Positions 1-5,205 of a stretch of DNA of 5,205 nucleotides are shown here, piece after piece. Both the position numbers and the translations under genes were made by a program. The notes beneath the pieces are model-generated. The model saw only the letters and a list, made by a program, of their open reading frames with translations, did no database searches and was not told the DNA's origin. Position 1 is the stretch's first letter; each line of letters starts with the position of its first letter. This DNA is from an uncultured Prevotellaceae bacterium (GTDB lineage Bacteria > Bacteroidota > Bacteroidia > Bacteroidales > Bacteroidaceae), in assembly GCA_946403615.1 (NCBI GenBank), contig CAMJAO010000172.1, forward strand, positions 1 through 5,205, in the 5' to 3' direction.

Positions 1-17
1 TACAAACCTCCCATTTC

Positions 18-1493
18 TCAAGGAAGTTTAATCCGATGGGTGATACACGCTGGCAATTCCTCTTCATAATGAGTCACCATCATCAGCGTTTTGTTCCTTC
101 GGTGGCAGAATGTCTCAATGATGTCTTTCACCATCCTTCGTCTGCGGTCGTCAAGTCCGTGAAGCGGCTCGTCTAATATCAGCAATTCAGGGTCTTTGAC
201 AAAGGCGCGTGCCAAGAGTACTAACCGCTGTTCACCGCTCGAAAGCGACAGGAAATTGCGGTCTTCCATTCCGTCCAAGCCGAAAATGTGCATCCATCTT
301 CGGCATATTTTGTAATCATCGCCACTGGGTTTGACATATAGTCCTACGGAGTCTTTCAACCCGCTGGCGACAATGCGGATGGCAGGCAGATTCTTTTTGT
401 AGGCGCGGTGCATCTCGGGCGACACATAGCCGATATGTTTCTTAATGTCCCAGATGGTTTCACCGCTGCCACGCTGATGCCCGAACAAAGTGATGTCGCA
501 GGCATAACTCTGCGTATTGTCGGCGCAAACCAGACTCAGAAGGGTCGATTTCCCGCTGCCGTTGGCTCCGCTTAGTGCCCACCGCTCACCGTTTCTTACC
601 GTCCAATTCAAATCTTTCAGTATCGTACGGCTGCCGTAGCGGATGCTCACATTGTGCATTTTAACCACTTCTTCCGCCGCATAATCATCATTACGTTCTG
701 GCAGTGAAAGTATTTGTTGCTCCCGTTCAGCGTCTAACACATGATTGGGTAGGGGAGGCCGTTTCTCCAGATATGTGGCTATTGGCGTTTTTTCGCCCGC
801 GACCATGTCTTTTACCTCTATCACATGTGTGATAATGTCAGGCATATCGTCTTGCTTGGCCAATATCAGTATCAACTGTAGCGGGCGGTCGTTTATCAAC
901 ATGCGGAGTAATTGTCGCAACTGTTCCCTTGTGGTTGCGTCAAGCCCGATAAAGGGGTTGTCCAATATCAGGATGCGCGGCTCGCTGAACAACGCACGGG
1001 TTAGTTGAAATTTCCGCAATTCACCGCTCGACAGCAAGATGATATACTGGTTTAAGAGCGGCTTCAAACCAAAGAGTGCATACAGATGGCTTTGCATCTT
1101 GCGGCGTTCGTCAGTGTCAGCCCCCGTCTGCAAAAAAGCACTTTCCAGCAACTGTCCGGTTGTAGGTGTGCTCTCGTCGATGTCATGCTGGTTCCAACGC
1201 TGTTGCAGATAATAGGCATGGTCGTTGTCTCCGCCATAACTGTCACGGAAAGTGATATATTTGATGTTGTCTGCTGCCAACGCTTTGGTACTCGGACGGA
1301 AGTCATATTCCACATCGTTCATCAACAATGGATGCCGACCGATAAGAATGTCTGTCAACATTGTCTTTCCGCTGCCATTATCGCCTACGATAGCGATGTG
1401 CTCACCATCGCAGATGTCGATGTTGACAGGGGCGTTCATCCGCCACTGAGGCATGCGGGTTACCCCTTCGCTGATGTGGATGGTTTTTTGCAT
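18..1493 (-). CDS. modF: ModF-like tandem ABC ATPase (two nucleotide-binding domains, no membrane domain)
   Basis: A soluble protein of two fused ABC ATPase domains with no membrane span. From the ATG at 1493 it has 491 residues, close to E. coli ModF (about 490). Domain 1 has Walker A GDNGSGKT (37-44), signature LSSGE (154-158) and Walker B ending LILDN (D178, N179). Domain 2 has GANGSGKST (309-317), LSSGE (417-421), LILDEP (D441, E442) and switch His475. The stretch RGSGETIWDIKKHIGYVS and the end PACITHR match what I recall of E. coli ModF, so the family call is firm. Its role is unclear: ModF is named for its place beside molybdate transport genes, and none are visible here. An upstream in-frame ATG at 1529 would add 12 residues without family resemblance, so 1493 is preferred. 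The gene overlaps the ruvC 3' end by 34 nt. Domain 1 lacks the catalytic Glu (Asn179) and the switch His (Lys213 in its place), so hydrolysis probably depends on the composite site that uses the domain 2 residues. Confidence 0.88.
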   Translation of the reverse strand: MQKTIHISEGVTRMPQWRMNAPVNIDICDGEHIAIVGDNGSGKTMLTDILIGRHPLLMNDVEYDFRPSTKALAADNIKYITFRDSYGGDNDHAYYLQQRWNQHDIDESTPTTGQLLESAFLQTGADTDERRKMQSHLYALFGLKPLLNQYIILLSSGELRKFQLTRALFSEPRILILDNPFIGLDATTREQLRQLLRMLINDRPLQLILILAKQDDMPDIITHVIEVKDMVAGEKTPIATYLEKRPPLPNHVLDAEREQQILSLPERNDDYAAEEVVKMHNVSIRYGSRTILKDLNWTVRNGERWALSGANGSGKSTLLSLVCADNTQSYACDITLFGHQRGSGETIWDIKKHIGYVSPEMHRAYKKNLPAIRIVASGLKDSVGLYVKPSGDDYKICRRWMHIFGLDGMEDRNFLSLSSGEQRLVLLARAFVKDPELLILDEPLHGLDDRRRRMVKDIIETFCHRRNKTLMMVTHYEEELPACITHRIKLP

Positions 1494-2047
1494 AGACGGT
1501 CTTGATTCTTGTTCACAAAGTCTTTCCAACCACGGTAACTGGCCTGTGATGCTGGTTTGCCCATCTGCATGAAATGACAGTAGGCGGCTCCCAATGCGTC
1601 GGTGGCATCCAAAAACTGAGGCAATTCCTCCGCATTCAGTTTCAACAGACGCGTCAGCATGCCCGCCACTTGTTCCTTCGAGGCCTGACCATTGCCCGTG
1701 ATGGCCATTTTGATTTTCAGAGGGGCGTATTCATGGATGGGAATGTCGCGCTGAATGGCTGCCGCAATGGCAACTCCTTGCGCACGGCCCAACTTCAGCA
1801 TCGACTGCACGTTCTTGCCGAAAAATGGTGCCTCGATGGCCATCTCATCGGGTAAAAAAGAATCGATAATGCCTGTCACTCGTTCAAAGATATGTCCCAG
1901 ACGGAGATAGGGGTCGCTCATTTTCCGAAGGTCAATCACGCCCATCGTTACCATCTCGGCCTTATTGCCTTCGACACGTATCACGCCGTAGCCCATCACG
2001 TTGGTGCCAGGGTCAATGCCTAATATGATTTTCTCTGCCTTGGTCAT
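1460..2047 (-). CDS. ruvC: Crossover junction endodeoxyribonuclease RuvC
   Basis: RuvC is the dimeric, Mg2+-dependent nuclease that resolves Holliday junctions with the RuvAB branch-migration motor in homologous recombination and DNA repair. The 195-residue product opens with the family signature ILGIDPGTNVMGYG, which carries Asp12. It continues with AIEAPFFGKNVQSMLKLG (Glu72) and ends the catalytic core with DATDALGAAYCH (Asp147, Asp150). These match the four acidic residues of E. coli RuvC (D7, E66, D138, D141). The start is the ATG at 2047, which overlaps the stop of the upstream hydrolase gene as ATGA, so translation is probably coupled. Past the core is a basic tail of about 25 residues (after residue 170) ending KKPSTSAKG. 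The last part of that tail overlaps the ABC gene start. The product is slightly longer than E. coli RuvC (173), which fits a tail extension rather than an inserted domain. No ruvA or ruvB lies in the window. Confidence 0.96.
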   Translation of the reverse strand: MTKAEKIILGIDPGTNVMGYGVIRVEGNKAEMVTMGVIDLRKMSDPYLRLGHIFERVTGIIDSFLPDEMAIEAPFFGKNVQSMLKLGRAQGVAIAAAIQRDIPIHEYAPLKIKMAITGNGQASKEQVAGMLTRLLKLNAEELPQFLDATDALGAAYCHFMQMGKPASQASYRGWKDFVNKNQDRLCKKPSTSAKG

Positions 2048-2688
2048 CGGTCCATGTAGGGATTCATGCGCAGTTCGTCGCCGATGGTCGTCATCGGGCC
2101 GTGACCGCAGTAAACGGTCGTCTCGTCGGGCAACTGGGCCAACATGCGCAGGCTTTGGATAATCTGCAACATACTGCCGTCCATCAGGTCGGTACGGCCT
2201 ATGCTGCGACGGAAAAGGGTGTCACCGGCAAACAACACCCGCTCATCAGCGTCGTAGAAGCATACGCTGCCTCTGGAGTGACCGGGTGTTTCGATAACCT
2301 TCCAAGTGTGAAGACCAAAGGTCACGGGCTGTTCTTCGCTCAGTATTTTTCCTACTGGCGGCATCTCATAGTTCAACTGCATGCCGTAGAATGATTCCGC
2401 TTGGCGTTCCAAGTGGCTCATCATCTTCTCGTCGCCTTGGTGTACCTCTGGTGCCAGAGCAAATGCCTCGTAGATGGTGTTGTTGCCGAAATTATGGTCT
2501 AAATGACCGTGCGTGCACAACAGATGCATTGGTTGCAAACCGTTTCCATGGATATAATCCACTATGGCACGGCGCTCTTCTTCGTAATAGGCACCGCAGT
2601 CGATGATGACGCATTCACAAGTCTCATCGCTTACCACATAGCAGTTTTCCTGCAACATGTTGCACACAAAAGTCTTTATCTTCAACAT
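2044..2688 (-). CDS. Metallo-beta-lactamase fold hydrolase, glyoxalase II-like (YcbL type)
   Basis: A 214-residue cytoplasmic hydrolase of the metallo-beta-lactamase fold; no signal peptide is visible. All expected metal ligands are present: THGHLDH (His60, His62, Asp64, His65), TPGHSRGS (His137), FAGDTLF (Asp156) and CGHGP (His196). This is a complete dinuclear (Zn/Fe type) site. The stretch RRSIGRTDL after Asp156 and the C-terminal TTIGDELRMNPYM are typical of the short glyoxalase II-like group, which lacks the C-terminal substrate-binding domain of true hydroxyacylglutathione hydrolases. The substrate cannot be read from sequence; thioester hydrolysis is a family-level guess. The ATG at 2688 puts the N-terminus directly on the first beta strand (IKTFVCNMLQENCYVV). 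The gene lies 83 nt downstream of rsmG and overlaps ruvC by 4 nt (ATGA). Confidence 0.9.
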   Translation of the reverse strand: MLKIKTFVCNMLQENCYVVSDETCECVIIDCGAYYEEERRAIVDYIHGNGLQPMHLLCTHGHLDHNFGNNTIYEAFALAPEVHQGDEKMMSHLERQAESFYGMQLNYEMPPVGKILSEEQPVTFGLHTWKVIETPGHSRGSVCFYDADERVLFAGDTLFRRSIGRTDLMDGSMLQIIQSLRMLAQLPDETTVYCGHGPMTTIGDELRMNPYMDR

Positions 2689-2710
2689 AATGATATTCTT
2701 GTTTACTAGT

Positions 2711-2738
2711 CTCTACCCTCTATAATAACTCTACCTCT
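2711..2738 (-). repeat. Pair of 10-nt imperfect direct repeats in the rsmG-hydrolase gap
   Basis: Read on the minus strand, the 83-nt gap between rsmG and the hydrolase gene holds AGAGGTAGAG (2738-2729), an AT spacer TTATTATA, and then GAGGGTAGAG (2720-2711). The units share the core GTAGAG and sit 18 nt apart, 23 nt upstream of the hydrolase ATG. The gap has no TAnnTTTG promoter element and no rho-independent terminator that I can see. Another purine-rich stretch, AAAGGAGCAGAGG, lies just upstream but too far from the ATG to serve as its ribosome binding site. The repeats could be a protein-binding site or chance purine-rich sequence; nothing here decides it. Confidence 0.4.
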
Positions 2739-2771
2739 GCTCCTTTAGAAGAATGTTCTCTTGCACCGATC

Positions 2772-3392
2772 TTACACCCTCACGTAAATCAAATATTTCT
2801 CCTTAAACCATTCTTCTTCAAACCAGGTGCTGATGGGTGTTACCTCGGCTGTTCGGCGGAATGGTTGTATCTCGCTTTCCACATTACCGCCTTTCAGGCA
2901 AATGATGCCGTTCATCATGGCGTTTTTTTGCTCTTTCGAGATGTTTTTCCTCACGATTTTCATCAGGTCGGGTAGGGGCATCACCGCACGGCTGACGACA
3001 AAATCATATTTGCCTTTTTCCTCTTCACCGCGCAGATGCACGGCCTCCACATTCTTCAGTCCGATGGCATTTGCCACTTCCGTTGCCACGCGTATTTTCT
3101 TTCCTGTGCCGTCAATCAGACGGAAACGCGTCTCGGGAAACAGAATGGCAAGCGGAATGCCGGGAAAACCGCCTCCCGTGCCGAAATCCAGTACCGAGGT
3201 GCCAGGACGGAAATGGATGGCCTTACCGATGCTAAGTGAGTGAAGCACGTGATGTTCGTACAAGTTGTCGATGTCTTTGCGGGAAATCACGTTGATTTTC
3301 TCGTTCCACTCATGATACAACGCATTCAGCATCGACAATTGCCGCTGCTGTTCTTCACTCAGTCCTTGAAAATATTTTAATATCTGTTCCAC
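2772..3392 (-). CDS. rsmG: 16S rRNA (guanine527-N7)-methyltransferase RsmG (GidB)
   Basis: RsmG transfers a methyl group from S-adenosylmethionine to N7 of G527 in 16S rRNA. In other bacteria its loss is known to give low-level streptomycin resistance. The 206-residue product shows the family features in order: a helical N-terminus with WNEKINVISRKD (29-40), HHVLHSL (47-53), the SAM-binding loop VLDFGTGGGFPGIPLAI (67-83), the acidic strand end RLID (91-94), FVVSRAV (131-137) and the C-terminal strand KYLIYV. The start is GTG at 3392. No in-frame ATG lies between it and the upstream TAG, and the next Met (residue 21) would remove part of the conserved N-terminal helix. The 21 nt before the GTG are AT-rich repeat sequence without a Shine-Dalgarno motif, as is common in Bacteroidota. 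The gene is in the same frame as the upstream lipoprotein gene. Confidence 0.95.
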   Translation of the reverse strand: MEQILKYFQGLSEEQQRQLSMLNALYHEWNEKINVISRKDIDNLYEHHVLHSLSIGKAIHFRPGTSVLDFGTGGGFPGIPLAILFPETRFRLIDGTGKKIRVATEVANAIGLKNVEAVHLRGEEEKGKYDFVVSRAVMPLPDLMKIVRKNISKEQKNAMMNGIICLKGGNVESEIQPFRRTAEVTPISTWFEEEWFKEKYLIYVRV

Positions 3393-3394
3393 TA

Positions 3395-3425
3395 AATTCG
3401 TGATTTCTAATTTCTAATTCGTAAT
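3395..3425. repeat. Small AT-rich repeat spanning the lipoprotein stop codon and rsmG leader
   Basis: On the plus strand AATTCGTGAT (3395-3404) is followed by two exact tandem copies of TTCTAAT (3405-3418). A second near-copy of the outer unit, AATTCGTAAT (3416-3425), differs by one base and overlaps the second heptamer. The block covers the last codons and the TAG stop (3414-3416) of the lipoprotein gene and almost all of the 21-nt gap before the rsmG GTG. From memory, simple AATTCGTAAT/TTCTAAT arrays occur between genes in Bacteroidota genomes; I could not check this. Confidence 0.6.
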
Positions 3426-4172
3426 TCTTACCTCTCCCTTTTCTCTCAGGGTGATTTCTCCCGGTATGTAGATAAAAGTGATGCCCTCTTCACCGATGAG
3501 GAAGTTTTCTGGCGCATAGAAGTCAGTATGCGTGAAATAACCTTGTTCGCGCAGGGCGATGGTGTCATTCAATGACAGGTCTTTTGCCAATTGTCGGGCC
3601 AGGTCCTTACCAAGTTCGTCCAACTCTTCCGAATCGTACAGATTCCAAAGGTGTATCATCTGCCCGGTTTCAGCGTCGATGTTCAATACCAAAGTGAAAG
3701 CCGTTTCTTCTGCTCCAATGTTTTCTTTGATATGGGCGATGTAGTTGATGATACCGTTCTTCTCCATTCTCACCTCCGTGTCTGCAGAATAGGACAAGTT
3801 GGCTGTTCCGGCTTTCGGCTCTTCCTCATACACTTTCCCGTAAAAAGCACGGTAATCGGCGAAATAACGCTTGATAAACGAATCGACGGCTGCTCGGGGT
3901 ACAATCTTCTCGTCTGTCAGCGACAGATAGTCTGCTGGCAATACGCCGCCGCGTAGCACACTGTCGTTGATCATTTCGCTGTTAAGGCCGACTGCTGTCT
4001 TCACATTCAGGTGTATGTTGCATTTGGGCGAATTGGCGTCTTTATTCAATGTCACAACAGTATCGACCACGATGCTGTCAAATGACAAATCGTAGTCAGC
4101 CACAGTCTTCTTGCCTCCACAACCAATGAGGAGGAACATCAAAATAATGATTATACCCGGCAATTTTCTCAT
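3414..4172 (-). CDS. DUF3298/RsiV-like lipoprotein, function unknown
   Basis: A predicted exported lipoprotein of 252 residues. The N-terminus is MRKLPG, then a hydrophobic run and the lipobox LIGC with the acylated Cys at residue 18, followed by GGKK. A polar N-terminal half leads to a C-terminal domain with TAFTLVLNIDAETGQMIHL, an acidic helix (about 180-198) and DFYAPENFLIGEEGITFIYI (about 217-236). This pattern resembles DUF3298, the domain of the B. subtilis anti-sigma factor RsiV and of many uncharacterised Bacteroidota lipoproteins. There is no transmembrane segment or N-terminal sigma-binding part, so anti-sigma activity is not implied. The ATG at 4172 is chosen; a GTG directly before it (4175) would add one Met. 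The protein ends right after GEVRITN, where I would expect a few more family residues, and its TAG lies inside a short repeat, so the C-terminus may be clipped. A promoter-like element stands 19 nt upstream of the ATG. Confidence 0.82.
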   Translation of the reverse strand: MRKLPGIIIILMFLLIGCGGKKTVADYDLSFDSIVVDTVVTLNKDANSPKCNIHLNVKTAVGLNSEMINDSVLRGGVLPADYLSLTDEKIVPRAAVDSFIKRYFADYRAFYGKVYEEEPKAGTANLSYSADTEVRMEKNGIINYIAHIKENIGAEETAFTLVLNIDAETGQMIHLWNLYDSEELDELGKDLARQLAKDLSLNDTIALREQGYFTHTDFYAPENFLIGEEGITFIYIPGEITLREKGEVRITN

Positions 4173-4191
4173 CACACGGTCTTTACGGCTG

Positions 4192-4199
4192 CAAATATA
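4192..4199 (-). promoter_or_regulatory. Bacteroidota-type -7 promoter element (TATATTTG) for the lipoprotein gene
   Basis: Minus-strand TATATTTG fits the Bacteroides/Prevotella -7 consensus TAnnTTTG at every fixed position. It would start transcription around 4185, giving a leader of roughly 13 nt before the ATG at 4172. A TTTG-type -33 element at the usual spacing of about 20 nt is not evident. It is the only match to this consensus that I found in the 4173-4366 gap or in the rsmG-hydrolase gap. This could be the main promoter for the five-gene run down to the ABC gene. Confidence 0.5.
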
Positions 4200-4366
4200 T
4201 ACAAAAAACTCGAGTCTTATTTCTGTCAGATTAAGATTTTACGTTTTTTTGTGATAATCGTTTCGAGTATTCAACATTCGTTCTATGCTCATTCTGCCGT
4301 CCTGTCACCTTCTCCGCTGGCTGTTTCGCCGTCGCTACCCTGCTCACCTCCCATTTGTTCGTGCAT
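4200..4366. other. Non-coding spacer between the SusD terminator and the lipoprotein promoter
   Basis: I see no convincing gene, RNA or mobile element here. The half near the lipoprotein gene is AT-rich, with A/T runs near 4202-4208 and 4242-4250. The half near the terminator (about 4293-4360) is clearly more GC-rich. On the minus strand that half can be read as a 25-codon frame (4289-4366), starting right after the terminator T-run and rich in Gly and Glu. An ATGA overlap then leads into a 17-codon frame (4239-4292). Both lack recognisable similarity and are probably chance. Confidence 0.5.
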
Positions 4367-4396
4367 AAAAAAGGCAGGCCCCATATAAGGCCTGCC
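4367..4396 (-). terminator. Rho-independent terminator of the SusD locus
   Basis: On the minus strand a perfect 8-bp GC-rich stem, GGCAGGCC paired with GGCCTGCC (4396-4389 and 4380-4373), closes an 8-nt loop TTATATGG and is followed at once by six T (4372-4367). It begins 27 nt past the SusD-like stop codon. In the plus direction the hairpin is followed by GATAATG with no T-run, so it acts on minus-strand transcripts only. It separates the glycan-utilisation locus from the downstream gene run. Confidence 0.9.
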
Positions 4397-4423
4397 GATA
4401 ATGATTTGACGATACTGCTGTTC

Positions 4424-5205
4424 TTATTCTGGCAACGTGTCGCTCAACGGGTCATACAATCCGTCGGCGTTGCGTCCTAAGTCGTGCCAACCCACTGTCT
4501 GGTGAAGTGTGGGGTTGGTTTGCATCGCATTTTGGCGCAGACCGAGGAAATAATACGTCGGACGATAGTTGATGGTCAGAGCGTCGTCGTTACCGTCGGT
4601 ATTCACGTCTTTGCGCTGCAGATAGGTGTCGTAGAAGTTGGCGAGGGCCTCCACTTTCGGGTCACCGTAGGAGCCATTATTGTAGGTGATGTCCTCGTCA
4701 AGTGTTAATGCGGCGGGACGGTTTCCTGCCGTCGGATCGGTGGCACTGGCTGAGACGCAATACATCACAATCTGATGACGTTTCGTGCCGTTCAGCGGTT
4801 TCACACCCAGATAGGTGCAGGTATTGCCGCCAAAGCCTGTCAATGCCCAACTTGATTTGATGGTGCTCTGCCCGACGCCGCCGTCGAACAGCATCCAGCG
4901 GTGCATCACGTCGTAGCGGTCGCCCTCGTAGGCCAGTTCTATCTGACGCTCATACAGAATGGCAGCAAACAGACGCTGACGGTCACCGTTGATACCGGCG
5001 GGCAGGCCGTAGTTGTTCTCGGATGTGTAACCCACTCGTTGGCGGATTTTCTGCAGGGCTTCTATGGCCTCGTCAAAGTGACCGGAACCGCAAGCAGCCT
5101 CTGCAAAGTTGAGCAATACCTCGGTATAACGCATCGAGATGAGCGGGGCGGCACTCTTCATGAATCCCTTCGGATTGCTTTGGCTGTTGATATAGACATA
5201 GAACG
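4424..5205 (-). CDS. SusD/RagB family outer-membrane glycan-binding lipoprotein, C-terminal part (partial)
   Basis: This is the C-terminal 260 or so residues of a SusD-like protein. The frame stays open to the window edge, so the Met at 5161 is internal and the true start lies upstream outside the window. SusD proteins are surface lipoproteins that sit over a SusC TonB-dependent channel and help capture glycans or other nutrients for import. Typical family features are visible: PLISMRYTEVLLNFAEAACG, then AIEALQKIRQRVGY, then LYERQIELAYEGDRYDVMHRW, and a C-terminal NPTLHQTVGW close to the TAA stop at 4424-4426. These are the conserved C-terminal SusD helices and tail. The ligand cannot be inferred. 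A susC partner would be expected further upstream in the same direction (beyond 5205). The terminator just downstream shows this is the last gene of its transcript. Confidence 0.93.
   Translation of the reverse strand, partial: FYVYINSQSNPKGFMKSAAPLISMRYTEVLLNFAEAACGSGHFDEAIEALQKIRQRVGYTSENNYGLPAGINGDRQRLFAAILYERQIELAYEGDRYDVMHRWMLFDGGVGQSTIKSSWALTGFGGNTCTYLGVKPLNGTKRHQIVMYCVSASATDPTAGNRPAALTLDEDITYNNGSYGDPKVEALANFYDTYLQRKDVNTDGNDDALTINYRPTYYFLGLRQNAMQTNPTLHQTVGWHDLGRNADGLYDPLSDTLPE

Noticed and set aside
1..17. Terminator or downstream gene after the ABC ATPase stop
   Set aside because: Only 17 bases are visible, and they show neither a hairpin nor an interpretable frame.
1086..1505. Plus-strand open frame of 139 codons
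   Set aside because: It runs antisense to the well-supported ABC ATPase gene, has no recognisable domain and is a shadow of its codon pattern. The other plus-strand frames in the window are rejected for the same reason.
1494..1529. Longer ABC ATPase start at 1529 giving a 12-residue N-terminal extension
   Set aside because: The ATG at 1493 gives a length and N-terminus matching the ModF family, and the extra residues lie in another frame inside ruvC with no family resemblance.
2044..2688. True beta-lactamase or antibiotic resistance gene
   Set aside because: There is no signal peptide, and the motifs (RRSIGRTDL, GHGPMTTIGDE) fit cytoplasmic glyoxalase II-like hydrolases rather than secreted metallo-beta-lactamases.
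3414..4172. Anti-sigma factor (RsiV) call for the lipoprotein
   Set aside because: It shares only the DUF3298-like extracytoplasmic domain. It has a lipobox instead of a transmembrane helix and no cytoplasmic sigma-binding region, and no sigma factor gene is adjacent.
4367..4396. Bidirectional terminator
   Set aside because: The stem has a T-run only on the minus-strand side; the plus-strand side is followed by GATAATG.

Overview
The window looks like chromosome of a Bacteroidota member, most likely Prevotella or a close relative. The support is a SusD/RagB-type outer-membrane lipoprotein, a TAnnTTTG-type promoter element, starts without a clear Shine-Dalgarno sequence, and moderate GC content. 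All six genes I can support lie on the minus strand, so transcription runs from high to low coordinates.

Right end (4424-5205): the C-terminal part of a SusD-like glycan-binding lipoprotein whose 5' end lies outside the window. A strong rho-independent terminator (4367-4396) follows it and closes that locus. About 190 bp with no convincing gene separate it from the next unit.

Middle and left (18-4172): five close-set genes that could form one transcription unit. A TATATTTG promoter-like element (4192-4199) stands just upstream. The order is a DUF3298/RsiV-like lipoprotein, rsmG (16S rRNA G527 methyltransferase), a glyoxalase-II-like metallo-beta-lactamase hydrolase, ruvC (Holliday junction resolvase), and a ModF-like tandem ABC ATPase. 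Spacing is 21 nt (lipoprotein to rsmG), 83 nt (rsmG to hydrolase), a 4-nt ATGA overlap (hydrolase to ruvC) and a 34-nt overlap (ruvC to the ABC protein). The products do not share one pathway. They are a mixed housekeeping set of rRNA modification, recombination, hydrolase and ATPase, so co-transcription probably reflects stable synteny rather than a joint function.

I found no RNA gene, CRISPR array, insertion sequence or defence system, and no convincing undescribed system. The points most worth a second look are: (1) a small AT-rich repeat that supplies the lipoprotein stop codon and fills the rsmG initiation region; (2) an asymmetric ModF-like protein whose first nucleotide-binding domain lacks both the catalytic Glu and the switch His; (3) a purine-rich direct-repeat pair between rsmG and the hydrolase gene.
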